Shown: piece by piece, positions 1 through 7,276 of the stretch | How the letters are laid out: every line of letters starts with the position of its first letter | Position numbering within the stretch: position 1 is the stretch's first letter | Source of the DNA: Halobacillus litoralis | GTDB taxonomy: Bacteria; Bacillota; Bacilli; Bacillales; Halobacillaceae | NCBI RefSeq assembly: GCF_009856445.1 | Contig: NZ_WMFA01000005.1 | Span: 62,001-126,000, forward strand | Reading direction: 5' to 3' | DNA length: 64,000 nucleotides | Notes under the pieces: model-generated | Seen by the model: the letters and a program-made list of their open reading frames with translations, nothing else | What the model was told of the DNA's origin: nothing | The model's database searches: none | Translations under genes and position numbers: made by a program

Positions 1-1
1 A

Positions 2-745
2 TCCTTTACGTGGCTGACACTTGCAAAAGAACTATGTTCATCCAGAGAAGCTTGTTACATGTCCCTGAACCAATTGAAGAAAAATGCACCGGAAGAAAAA
101 GCTGACCTCTATGATGAATACATTGAAGCGATCGGACAGGTCCCTCATCATGTGAAAGCCAAACGTATGACTGAACTGATTGAAAAAACAGGCGAGAAAT
201 TCATAGTATTTACAGAATACCGCGCCACCCAATTTTATTTGCAGTGGTATCTCCAACAGAACGGAATTACTTCCGTTCCATTCAGCGGAAAATTCAATAA
301 GAGTAAGCGGGATTGGATGAAACAATTGTTCAAGAACAAAGCCCAGGTGATGGTCGCAACAGAAGCCGGTGGAGAGGGGATCAACCTCCAATTCTGTCAC
401 CACATGATCAACTACGATCTTCCATGGAACCCCATGCGCCTTGAACAAAGAATTGGACGGATTCACCGCTTCGGACAGGAACACGACGTTAAAATTTTTA
501 ACTTTGCGATCAAAGATACGATTGAAGATCACATTATGAAGATGCTGTATGAGAAGATCGAAATGTTCAAAAATGCGGTCGGTGACCTGGATCATATTCT
601 TGAGCAGATTCCAGGTGGGTCGTTCGAGCATCAAATTCAATCCATTCTTAAACAATCGGAAAGTCAAGGAGAAGTTGACATCAAGCTTAACAATTTAGTC
701 AGTTATGTCGAGCATACGGTGAATGAAAGGAGGGAAACGAGTTGA
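2..745 (+). CDS. yqhH: SNF2-family helicase, C-terminal part (YqhH-like), cut by window edge
   Basis: Only the last 247 codons are visible. The frame is open to the left edge, so the ATG at 59 is internal. The visible part is the second RecA-like lobe of a Swi2/Snf2 ATPase: motif V reads ATEAGGEGINL and motif VI reads QRIGRIHRFGQ, followed by a Lys/Glu-rich helical tail. Family members are ATP-dependent translocases acting on DNA or nucleoprotein; the job of YqhH itself is not established. The neighbour yqhG fits the B. subtilis pair yqhH-yqhG. The stop overlaps the TTG start of yqhG by four bases (TTGA), which implies translational coupling. Confidence 0.85.
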   Translation, partial: SFTWLTLAKELCSSREACYMSLNQLKKNAPEEKADLYDEYIEAIGQVPHHVKAKRMTELIEKTGEKFIVFTEYRATQFYLQWYLQQNGITSVPFSGKFNKSKRDWMKQLFKNKAQVMVATEAGGEGINLQFCHHMINYDLPWNPMRLEQRIGRIHRFGQEHDVKIFNFAIKDTIEDHIMKMLYEKIEMFKNAVGDLDHILEQIPGGSFEHQIQSILKQSESQGEVDIKLNNLVSYVEHTVNERRETS

Positions 746-1581
746 ATGCCCCAAACCCACACAAATCGTTCGTCAAACAGTTCTTTTCATCTCACGGTTG
801 TACTATCATCAGTGATTCTCCTTCCCAATTCACTGTACAGCTTACCAACGAGATGGATGAGGAGATCATGAATCGGCCTTTTTACTGGCATTACATGAAG
901 AAAATGAATCGAGAAGGCGTCCCCATGAAGCTGACCTTCAGTGATACGGATCAGAAACAGGCAGGCGGCATTTATCTTCATGCAGGAACACCTAAACTTC
1001 ACCGCTTGTACAATACAGCAATTTCTAAAGCACGGACAGCCAGGCTTTATGAAGTAGTCCATCAGACCAGGGGACAAAACCGGGCCATGAGTCCCTGGCT
1101 GGTCGTTAATGGGCTTCTGCACTTCCGCGGAAAACATACCAGGGATGAATCTGTTTCTATAGGAATCAATTTAATCCACGGGACGATGATGCTTGGAATG
1201 ATGGACAAAATGATGGATATGAATTTTGAAACCACCGTTTCGGACTATACATTTCCGATGAGGCCTGTCATTTCCTTATCACATGCATATAAACGCATGG
1301 AACGACATATCGAAACGTATGTAGGTTCGCTCGATCATCAATGGGCAAAAGATTCTCTGCACCATCTTGAAAAAGAAACCCAATTGCTGGAATCCTTTTA
1401 TGAATCTGAAGACATCGGTTTGGATTCTTTCACGAAAGAGCGTGAACAGCTCGATAATCGTTACAAACCTTATATAGAAATGGAAGTCATCAATGGAGGA
1501 CTATTTTATATTTCACAGGAAACCAGCAAGACCTGGATACAGCATGAAGTTTCAGACGCTCCATCAGATAGGCATCTATAA
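742..1581 (+). CDS. yqhG: YqhG family protein, function unknown
   Basis: A 279-residue soluble protein without signal peptide or membrane segment. It is assigned to YqhG from its length, its coupling to the yqhH-type helicase and overall resemblance. The start is TTG at 742, set by an AGGAGG Shine-Dalgarno about 7 bases upstream and by the four-base overlap with the helicase stop. No catalytic motif is recognised. The middle part has a Met-rich segment (around residues 148-160, MMLGMMDKMMDM) and the C-terminal third is predicted helical. The pairing suggests it works with the helicase, but this is inference from position only. Confidence 0.75.
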   Translation: MNAPNPHKSFVKQFFSSHGCTIISDSPSQFTVQLTNEMDEEIMNRPFYWHYMKKMNREGVPMKLTFSDTDQKQAGGIYLHAGTPKLHRLYNTAISKARTARLYEVVHQTRGQNRAMSPWLVVNGLLHFRGKHTRDESVSIGINLIHGTMMLGMMDKMMDMNFETTVSDYTFPMRPVISLSHAYKRMERHIETYVGSLDHQWAKDSLHHLEKETQLLESFYESEDIGLDSFTKEREQLDNRYKPYIEMEVINGGLFYISQETSKTWIQHEVSDAPSDRHL

Positions 1582-1630
1582 GAAAGTTTGAGTAGTTCCA
1601 GAGATCATACATCCACAGTTTGTGAAACGA

Positions 1631-1660
1631 AAAAAGCCGCTGAGGTTCTCAGCGGCTTTT
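1631..1660. terminator. Bidirectional rho-independent terminator between yqhG and yqzE
   Basis: The stem AAGCCGCTGAG / CTCAGCGGCTT is flanked by A-runs on one side and T-runs on the other. It can stop yqhHG transcription rightward and aroK-yqzE transcription leftward. Confidence 0.85.
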
Positions 1661-1669
1661 CTTACTCTT

Positions 1670-1852
1670 TCAATGATTGTTGATTCGTTTTCTTTTAAAC
1701 ATTTTCAAAGCGAAAGGAAGCAATCCGAACCAGTAAAAGGAGGATTTTTTGGAGGGTTTGGATTCTTTTCGTTGCTGCTTCTCATCCTTAGACATGTGCA
1801 TATACTTGACAACTTCTTCTGTCAAAAACTTTACATAATCATTCTGATTCAT
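1670..1852 (-). CDS. yqzE: YqzE family small protein
   Basis: A 60-residue basic protein starting MNQNDYVKFL, the same size as B. subtilis YqzE, whose gene accompanies the comG operon. The ATG at 1852 is chosen because AGAGGGG lies just upstream; the open frame continues 14 codons further without a ribosome site. The N-terminal half is charged and helical. A YWFGLLPFALKMF segment followed by KRKR looks like a short hydrophobic hairpin or amphipathic anchor. It lies 48 bases after aroK and is probably cotranscribed with it. The molecular role is unknown. Confidence 0.8.
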   Translation of the reverse strand: MNQNDYVKFLTEEVVKYMHMSKDEKQQRKESKPSKKSSFYWFGLLPFALKMFKRKRINNH

Positions 1853-1900
1853 GAGAACCCCTCTTTTTCCATTGTTACCTTTAGTATGATCCAAACCCTG

Positions 1901-2383
1901 CTATTTTAGACGTGACACCACTTCTTCAGTGATCTTTTCCGGAGTCTTCTGGTCCACATGTATGACTATATCTGCCGTCTGTTCATATAAACTCAGACGT
2001 TCATCAAACCGTTTTTTCTTTTCTGAGACATCACCTTTCCACAAGGGCCGGTCGGTGTCACCATCCAATCTTTCCACAATCGTTTCCCATTCTGCTTTTA
2101 AGTAAACAACGGTCCCTTCTTGCATGAGTTCACGATTCTCTTCCCGTAGGATGACTCCTCCTCCTGTAGACAAGACAACTTCTTCTTTTAAGTTCTTCAA
2201 GAATTCTGTTTCCTTATCCCGAAAGTACTGCTCTCCTTTTAGCGCGAACATATCACGAATCTTCATTCCTTCTGCTTCTTCAATAGCCTCATCCATTTCT
2301 ATGTAAGAATAACTTGTTTTTTCACTTACCATTTTTGCTATTGTAGACTTGCCACTTCCCATGAAGCCAATTAAAAAAATCAC
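1901..2383 (-). CDS. aroK: Shikimate kinase
   Basis: Phosphorylates shikimate to shikimate-3-phosphate, the fifth step of the chorismate pathway, in the cytoplasm. The 160-residue protein opens with the Walker A loop GFMGSGKS (residues 6-13). It carries the shikimate-binding pattern MDEAIEE and FRDKETE, the STGGG loop, and a lid containing TDRPLW. It is slightly short for the family (about 165-185). The GTG start at 2383 is preceded by AAAGGAGGAAA. It is divergent from comGA with about 97 bases between, so the two promoters share one region. In B. subtilis the shikimate kinase gene is elsewhere, so its position here is a local rearrangement (recalled synteny). Confidence 0.92.
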   Translation of the reverse strand: MIFLIGFMGSGKSTIAKMVSEKTSYSYIEMDEAIEEAEGMKIRDMFALKGEQYFRDKETEFLKNLKEEVVLSTGGGVILREENRELMQEGTVVYLKAEWETIVERLDGDTDRPLWKGDVSEKKKRFDERLSLYEQTADIVIHVDQKTPEKITEEVVSRLK

Positions 2384-2412
2384 TATAATTTTCCTCCTTT
2401 TAAAAAGTTATT

Positions 2413-2439
2413 GCAGGAATTAGTCCCTTTATGTCGAAT
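2413..2439 (+). promoter_or_regulatory. Putative sigma-H promoter of the comG operon
   Basis: GCAGGAATT at 2413-2421 matches every position of the sigma-H -35 consensus RNAGGAWWW. After 11 bases, GTCGAAT at 2433-2439 matches the -10 consensus RNNGAAT. The predicted start of transcription is near 2446, about 20 bases before the comGA ribosome site (AGAGGTG, 2465-2471). No good ComK box (AAAA-N5-TTTT) was seen. Confidence 0.6.
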
Positions 2440-2480
2440 ACAATAAAAGGTCAAAATAATACGGAAGAGGTGATAAATGT

Positions 2481-3491
2481 TTGAAATCCATCGCTCAATA
2501 TGCCCATGACCTTATCGTTTCCGCAATCCAGCAAACTGCTACGGACATCCACTTTTCCCCTTATGAAGAAAGAGCCTCCATTCATTTCCGTATCCATGGA
2601 AATCGTATTTTCCACTCCACGACCCCAATTCCCATATACAAGAAGCTTCTTTCCTACTTCAAATTCACTTCAGGGATGGATATTGGAGAACACAAACGAC
2701 CTCAAAACGGTACACTCCAACACCGCTCCAATCAGAACACATTCGACCTGCGCCTGTCTACCCTCCCCATAACCGGAACCGAAAGTTTGGCCATTCGTAT
2801 TCTAAGACCTATGGACCATACTCCACTTGAACAGCTTTTTCTTTTTCCTTACCAACTTAAAAAGATCCAGCGTTGGTTGAATTACCGAAGTGGCATGATC
2901 CTCTTCACAGGACCGACCGGAAGTGGAAAAACCACTACCTTGTATGCCTTGCTCCAATCCCTCACCTCCTCAAATTCATTTCAGGCTATTACTCTTGAAG
3001 ACCCCATCGAGAAAAATTTAAACAACATTATTCAAGTACAAGTGAATGAGCGTGCAGGTGTGACATATGACACGGGGTTAAAAGCAGCCTTAAGACATGA
3101 CCCTGACCTCTTAATGGTCGGGGAAATCCGAGACAAATCAACCGCTCAATTTGCGTTTCGTGCCGCTTTAAGCGGCCACCTTGTAATCAGCACGATTCAT
3201 GCGCGGGATGCACATGGTACCATTCACCGTCTTAAAGAGATGAGTATCAAACAAACCGATATCGACCAAACCATGATTGCCATTGCATCTCAACAGCTTA
3301 TCTCTCTTAAGGGAGCCAAGCATTTACCGAAGAGAGCAGCAATTCTCGAGCTTTTGGAAGGTCCCTCATTAAAAAGAGCCATTGTAGGACAGACCAATCA
3401 CCAGCAGAATTTTCAATCGTTCAGAAACTTAAGGAGGAAAGCCTATGCACTTGGCTTTGTTGCAAAAGACGAAGTGGCCCCGTTTTCGTGA
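2481..3491 (+). CDS. comGA: Competence type IV pilus assembly ATPase ComGA
   Basis: Traffic ATPase of the GspE/PilB family that powers assembly of the competence pseudopilus at the inner face of the membrane. Of 336 residues, the Walker A loop GPTGSGKTT sits near 144-152. It is followed by the Asp box (LEDPIE), the Walker B region MVGEIRD and the His box (ISTIHARDA). The start is TTG at 2481 behind AGAGGTG; an ATG four bases upstream leads to an early stop in another frame. The zinc tetracysteine seen in longer GspE proteins is absent, as is usual in ComGA. First gene of the operon, overlapping comGB by 47 bases. Confidence 0.95.
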   Translation: MKSIAQYAHDLIVSAIQQTATDIHFSPYEERASIHFRIHGNRIFHSTTPIPIYKKLLSYFKFTSGMDIGEHKRPQNGTLQHRSNQNTFDLRLSTLPITGTESLAIRILRPMDHTPLEQLFLFPYQLKKIQRWLNYRSGMILFTGPTGSGKTTTLYALLQSLTSSNSFQAITLEDPIEKNLNNIIQVQVNERAGVTYDTGLKAALRHDPDLLMVGEIRDKSTAQFAFRAALSGHLVISTIHARDAHGTIHRLKEMSIKQTDIDQTMIAIASQQLISLKGAKHLPKRAAILELLEGPSLKRAIVGQTNHQQNFQSFRNLRRKAYALGFVAKDEVAPFS

Positions 3492-4497
3492 CCCGCCTTT
3501 ACCTGTCAGTCAGCAAATTCTGTTTTTTAAAAGGTGCAGTCATATTTTGGACAAAGGTTATCCGCTTCACGATGCTCTGCAAATGACTGGATGGGACACA
3601 AAACTAAAATCCACTTGTGACACCTTGACACAGCACCTCAGCGCGGGAGACCCTATCCAGGAAGCTTTTGTGAAAGCACGCTTCTCCCTTTCCGTGACCA
3701 ATTTCCTCTACTTCAGTCAGATCCACCATAACTTATCGAGAAGCTTTCAACAGTGTAAAGCCATGCTGCAAATGAAGAAGGATTACAAAGAGAAATTTAT
3801 GAAGGTTATCCGATACCCCGTTTTCTTATTTGTTTTCCTCATCGTTGCTTGCACAATCCTACAAAAAACCGTGATCCCGAATTTTGTACATCTATTTGAA
3901 GGCAAGAAAGATGGAACCTTCCACCTGATAGTCATTCTCATGAATGTCATGAATGGGCTGGGCATCCTTGTTTTACTGACTGCCATTCTCTTTATGGCTA
4001 TTATGATTATCTTACCGCGGATGCCTTTTAAAAAAAAGCTGGCATTTTATGAAAGAATCTCTATTTTAAAGATGTATCAATCCTACTCCGTTTCCTTCCT
4101 TTTCACGACCCACCTCCACTCTTTACTTCAGGCAGGTCTCCCATTAAAGGATGCTATTGAGATGATTAATGGGAATGAAAATTATGAACTACTCTCTCAT
4201 TACTGTAATGAACTCTTAATAGAACTGTCCAACGGTAAAACTTTTGCTCAGGCGATTTACAGCTGTCCGTTATTCAGACCGGAACTAACAAATATATTCC
4301 ATCACACCAACGATGTCGAAGCTTTAAAAGATGAACTTGAACTTCTTGCAGAATTCTTGATGGAGTACCTCAGTCAAAAGATATCCACGTGGCTCCATGT
4401 CATTCAGCCTGCTTTCTTCATCATAATCGCCACTGTCATCATTTTGATCTACGCATCCATCATGCTCCCTCTGTATCAATGGATGAACCAAATTTAA
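3445..4497 (+). CDS. comGB: Competence type IV pilus membrane protein ComGB
   Basis: Polytopic platform protein of the GspF/PilC family, 350 residues. It anchors the ComGA ATPase and guides pseudopilin assembly. Two GspF-type repeats are visible: ILFFKRCSHILDKGYPLHDAL near the N terminus and FTTHLHSLLQAGLPLKDAIEM in the second half. Three membrane spans follow the usual pattern (about 125-150, 165-190, 320-345). The ATG at 3445 has an AAGGAGG site lying inside the comGA coding region, so translation is coupled. It ends 16 bases before comGC. Confidence 0.95.
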   Translation: MHLALLQKTKWPRFRDPPLPVSQQILFFKRCSHILDKGYPLHDALQMTGWDTKLKSTCDTLTQHLSAGDPIQEAFVKARFSLSVTNFLYFSQIHHNLSRSFQQCKAMLQMKKDYKEKFMKVIRYPVFLFVFLIVACTILQKTVIPNFVHLFEGKKDGTFHLIVILMNVMNGLGILVLLTAILFMAIMIILPRMPFKKKLAFYERISILKMYQSYSVSFLFTTHLHSLLQAGLPLKDAIEMINGNENYELLSHYCNELLIELSNGKTFAQAIYSCPLFRPELTNIFHHTNDVEALKDELELLAEFLMEYLSQKISTWLHVIQPAFFIIIATVIILIYASIMLPLYQWMNQI

Positions 4498-4513
4498 ACG
4501 AGGAGGAACTCTC

Positions 4514-4831
4514 ATGGTAAAAAACGAAAGAGGATTCACATTAATTGAGATGCTTATTGTTCTACTTGTCATCTCTATATTGTTGATCATCACAATCCCT
4601 AACATGTCCAAGAACAGTGATTCTGTAAAATCTAAAGGGTGTGAAGCACTCCAAAAAACTGTAGAGGCTCAAGTGCAGGCGTACTTTATTGAACACGAAA
4701 CTTTCCCAGCATCTATTCAAACGTTGGTGGATGAAGAATATATCTCCCAAGGTACATGTCCTGACGGTACAGAATTGGTAATAAGCTCAGAGGGAAATGT
4801 CAGTGAGAAAACATCACCAACCGGAACGTAA
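4514..4831 (+). CDS. comGC: Major competence pseudopilin ComGC
   Basis: Major subunit of the DNA-uptake pseudopilus, 105 residues. The prepilin peptidase (ComC) site is ERG|FTLIEM at the start of the mature protein, with Glu at +5 and a hydrophobic helix (LIVLLVISILLIITI) behind it. Two cysteines in the mature part (KGCEAL and GTCPDG) can form the intramolecular disulfide known for ComGC. The ATG at 4514 follows GAGGAGG. It overlaps comGD by 35 bases. The peptidase gene comC is not in the window. Confidence 0.95.
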   Translation: MVKNERGFTLIEMLIVLLVISILLIITIPNMSKNSDSVKSKGCEALQKTVEAQVQAYFIEHETFPASIQTLVDEEYISQGTCPDGTELVISSEGNVSEKTSPTGT

Positions 4832-5255
4832 CGGCTACACTTTCACCGAAATGGTCATCGTTTTATTGTGCTGGTCCATACTCCTTTCCTGTTTCATTCC
4901 ATTGCAGTACCGCACCTACCAGAAACTTGAAGCAGACCTTACCCTGCAACAATTAAAGGAAGACCTTCTCCTTACACAACACCTATCCATGAATGATCAT
5001 GTTTACTATACACTGAATTTCGACCAAGAATCAGGAGGCTATGTTTTATATGACACGAAAGAACGAAAACCAATTTTCACTAGGAATTTACCAGAGCAAT
5101 GGGCGATGCGCTTGACTACTCTACAGCCAACGGTGCGATTCAATCAGAAGGGGATCATTCAAAAAGCAGGAACAATGTACCTTTATGCCCCGAATAAAAC
5201 CTATAAGATAGTTTTTCCATTTGGATCGAGCAGGTTGCGAATTGAGGAAATCTGA
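4797..5255 (+). CDS. comGD: Minor pseudopilin ComGD
   Basis: A 152-residue minor subunit of the competence pseudopilus. The type III signal is RNG|YTFTEM with Glu at +5, followed by the membrane helix VIVLLCWSILLSCFIPL. The remainder is a short beta-rich globular head. The start codon lies inside the end of comGC, which indicates coupled translation. The gene is recognised mostly from the signal motif, length and operon position, since minor pseudopilins diverge quickly. Confidence 0.9.
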   Translation: MSVRKHHQPERNGYTFTEMVIVLLCWSILLSCFIPLQYRTYQKLEADLTLQQLKEDLLLTQHLSMNDHVYYTLNFDQESGGYVLYDTKERKPIFTRNLPEQWAMRLTTLQPTVRFNQKGIIQKAGTMYLYAPNKTYKIVFPFGSSRLRIEEI

Positions 5256-5574
5256 AGGCTTCACGATGGTTGAGACCTTAAGTGCTTTTACCCTTTTGAT
5301 CATCATTACATTATTTACGCTTCCTTTGCTTACCGAGATAAGGACTGCAAAGAAGGACCTTCAAGTAGAAAGAAATGCCGTCACGCTGCTTCATAATGAA
5401 TTCTTTGAACACAGGATGAAGCATGGTCCAATTCCTTATACATCAAAACATTTATTAACTTATGAAATGACTATAGTCATCCAACCCAAAGGTGAATGGA
5501 TTGCAGGCTGCGTATTATGGAAAAACCAAAGAAATGAAAACAAGGAGTTCTGTTTGCATGATAAAAGGGAATAG
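5242..5574 (+). CDS. comGE: Minor pseudopilin ComGE
   Basis: Minor pseudopilin with the prepilin site SEG|FTMVET followed by a hydrophobic helix. I place the start at TTG 5242 (product begins MRKSEGF, 110 residues) because GAGCAGG lies seven bases upstream and the short leader matches ComGE relatives. A TTG at 5221 would add seven residues but has no ribosome site. It overlaps the end of comGD by 14 bases. Two cysteines near the C terminus (GCVLW and EFCLHD) could form a disulfide. Confidence 0.85.
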   Translation: MRKSEGFTMVETLSAFTLLIIITLFTLPLLTEIRTAKKDLQVERNAVTLLHNEFFEHRMKHGPIPYTSKHLLTYEMTIVIQPKGEWIAGCVLWKNQRNENKEFCLHDKRE

Positions 5575-5977
5575 TCCAAAAGAAACCGCATTTACCTTAT
5601 CAGAAGTTTTAATCAGTCTGATGGCGACCATGATCCTGTTAACGATCTCCGTCCCCTTATTTTCTTTACTGAAAGGATATGACTATTACTCTGATTTATC
5701 GGTTGATCAGCTGAAAGCAGTCATACAATGGGAAATCAACCAATCCCGTACCTTTAACGTTTCTGATCATTTCATCTCATTCGTTGATAAGCAGGACCGG
5801 CACATTGTCTTGGAACAGTATGGAACAATTTTCAGGAGGACTGTCGACGGTTCTGGACACGAAACCCTTATACAAAATATAGAATCCATATCTTTTATTC
5901 ATGAATCTCCTTCAATTCTAATGGAGGTAAACATTCATGACCGGCTATACACGCGAAAAATCCACCTTACACAATGA
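5558..5977 (+). CDS. comGF: Minor pseudopilin ComGF
   Basis: About 139 residues from the ATG at 5558, which follows AAGGAG (5542-5547). The frame stays open 22 codons further upstream without a better ribosome site. The signal KETA|FTLSEV has Glu at +5 and a membrane helix, followed by a soluble domain with the ComGF-type block FISFVDKQDRHIVLEQYG. It overlaps comGE by 17 bases and comGG by 41. It is a structural minor component of the pseudopilus tip or initiation complex by family knowledge. Confidence 0.88.
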   Translation: MIKGNSPKETAFTLSEVLISLMATMILLTISVPLFSLLKGYDYYSDLSVDQLKAVIQWEINQSRTFNVSDHFISFVDKQDRHIVLEQYGTIFRRTVDGSGHETLIQNIESISFIHESPSILMEVNIHDRLYTRKIHLTQ

Positions 5978-6311
5978 CCATGGAATTGTCTTTCCTTGGA
6001 TGCTTATTCTTTGTTTCTTACTTCTTATAGTCACATTAACAACCACCAACCAGTACAAAAACCACCTTTACCTCGTCAAAAGTCATCAAGCTTCAGTTAT
6101 AAAACAACACATTCTGGACACTTCACGGTTGAAATTGAATACAGAATTAAAAAAGATCCCTAAAGAACAAATGCAATACTCTACTACCCTGCATACCCCT
6201 GATGGTGAAAGCGCAGTGGAATGCTCACGTGAGGAAATTCAATGGGAATGCCTGTGGCATATAATAGTAAATAGCAATTCATTTCAGCTCAAAACTTTTC
6301 AAATCCCATAA
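5937..6311 (+). CDS. comGG: Competence pilus protein ComGG
   Basis: Last gene of the operon, 124 residues. It has one N-terminal hydrophobic helix (IVFPWMLILCFLLLIVTL) preceded by a charged leader, and a hydrophilic C-terminal domain. A classic FTLIE prepilin site is not obvious; the HDHGIVFP segment takes its place, as is common for the divergent ComGG proteins. Two cysteines (VECSRE, WECLWH) are close together. GGAGG precedes the ATG and lies inside comGF. Confidence 0.85.
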   Translation: MTGYTREKSTLHNDHGIVFPWMLILCFLLLIVTLTTTNQYKNHLYLVKSHQASVIKQHILDTSRLKLNTELKKIPKEQMQYSTTLHTPDGESAVECSREEIQWECLWHIIVNSNSFQLKTFQIP

Positions 6312-6314
6312 AAA

Positions 6315-6343
6315 ATCGCCCCTCTTCGAGGGACGATGCTTTT
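6315..6343. terminator. Bidirectional terminator between comGG and mgsR
   Basis: The hairpin ATCGCCCCTC-TTC-GAGGGACGAT has one mismatch. It is followed by CTTTT on the plus strand and by TTTTTT on the minus strand, so it is strongest for mgsR. Confidence 0.75.
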
Positions 6344-6725
6344 ATGAGATATTTTGTTTATATTCCATTCTTTTATCTGTAATCCCACGAAGTCCATCCA
6401 AATCATATCCGATGACTAATTTATTTCCATTGGTCAAGATTGGACGCCTCAACAGCTTAGGCTTCTCAATAACCAAGTCCAGAAATTCATTCAAGGTTAA
6501 GTCCTCTACGTCTAGGTCAAGTGTTTTAAACTCTTTACTTCTTTTCGCTAAAATTTCATCGATCCCATGAGTGGTCAGTGAGAGGATCCTTCTTAATTCG
6601 TCAGCGGTAGGAGTCTCACGGAACAGGTGCTGTTCGTTAAAATCCACCCCTTGACTTTTTAACCATGATTTCGTGCGCCGACAGGATGTACAACTTGGGT
6701 ATGTGTAGAATTTTAACTCTTCCAT
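6342..6725 (-). CDS. mgsR: Spx-family stress regulator MgsR (YqgZ)
   Basis: A 127-residue ArsC/Spx-fold protein with the redox pair CTSC (residues 12-15) near the N terminus. In B. subtilis MgsR (YqgZ) binds RNA polymerase and turns on a subset of the general stress regulon; its activity depends on an intramolecular disulfide. Its identity as MgsR rather than Spx rests on its position between comG and yqgY, the same as in B. subtilis, and on its C-terminal sequence. The ATG at 6725 follows GAGGAGCG. A sigma-B-like promoter is upstream. The stop codon lies in the terminator stem region. Confidence 0.88.
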   Translation of the reverse strand: MEELKFYTYPSCTSCRRTKSWLKSQGVDFNEQHLFRETPTADELRRILSLTTHGIDEILAKRSKEFKTLDLDVEDLTLNEFLDLVIEKPKLLRRPILTNGNKLVIGYDLDGLRGITDKRMEYKQNIS

Positions 6726-6773
6726 GTTTAACGCTCCTCGCTTTTTTGTGTAAGTTTATTGTATATTGATTGT

Positions 6774-6798
6774 ATAACCTTTGTACAATATTTTAAAC
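6774..6798 (-). promoter_or_regulatory. Putative sigma-B promoter of mgsR
   Basis: On the minus strand GTTTAA (6798-6793) and GGTTAT (6779-6774) are separated by 13 bases. The sigma-B consensus is GTTTAA-N12-15-GGGTAT, so the only mismatch is in the -10. This agrees with the known sigma-B control of mgsR in B. subtilis. Confidence 0.55.
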
Positions 6799-6900
6799 TC
6801 CTTTTTTTATTTAGACAAATATTTTTCACAACTTGGCGAGTTAAAGAATAAGCGCAACTGGGAATACAAATACTGAGAAATGAAAGATGAATACGTTTTA

Positions 6901-6929
6901 TTTACAATTGTATCCGGGTCGTTTATAAT
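6901..6929 (+). promoter_or_regulatory. Sigma-A promoter of yqgY
   Basis: TTTACA at 6901-6906, 17 bases, then a perfect TATAAT at 6924-6929. Transcription would start near 6936, with the AAAAGGAGGGGG ribosome site of yqgY about 20 bases further on. Confidence 0.75.
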
Positions 6930-6970
6930 ATGAATGATAGTTTAACGATAGAAAAGGAGGGGGAAAAAGC

Positions 6971-7216
6971 ATGGATCGAATGTTTCGAGTACTGGCCTTT
7001 TGGACAGGTATCTTCGCTGTCATGTTCTATACAGGCGATATGATGGAAGCTTCCTTATTATCACTAGTTCAAACGGCTTTTTTCCTTACTATTGGTTACC
7101 TTAAGCTGTCAGAACGTATGTATGTGTACATATTTTTCTCATACTTGACAGTCTTTATGATTGGATTCACGTATTATTGTTCCTTTATCTTAGTACCAGG
7201 ATTTGGCGGACACTAA
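6971..7216 (+). CDS. yqgY: DUF2626 small membrane protein YqgY
   Basis: An 81-residue protein made almost only of hydrophobic helices: about residues 6-22, 28-45 and 51-75. The N terminus MDRMFRVLAFWTGIFAVMF is characteristic of the DUF2626 family found in Bacillaceae. The function is unknown. A strong AAAAGGAGGGGG site precedes the ATG at 6971 and a clean sigma-A promoter lies upstream. It is a single-gene unit ended by a strong hairpin, in the same place relative to mgsR and yqgX as in B. subtilis. Confidence 0.85.
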   Translation: MDRMFRVLAFWTGIFAVMFYTGDMMEASLLSLVQTAFFLTIGYLKLSERMYVYIFFSYLTVFMIGFTYYCSFILVPGFGGH

Positions 7217-7260
7217 AAAAAGAACCTGTCATCCTTTTTAAGGATGACAGGTTCTTTTTT
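7215..7260. terminator. Bidirectional terminator between yqgY and yqgX
   Basis: A near-perfect inverted repeat, AAAAAAGAACCTGTCATCC against GGATGACAGGTTCTTTTTT, with T-runs on both strands. It serves the two convergent genes. Confidence 0.92.
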
Positions 7261-7276
7261 AAACTCATCACACGGA

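Noticed and set aside
2384-2412. AT-rich stretch TTTTAAAAAGTTATT as a ComK box for comG
   Set aside because: The ComK pattern AAAA-N5-TTTT in two properly spaced copies is not present.
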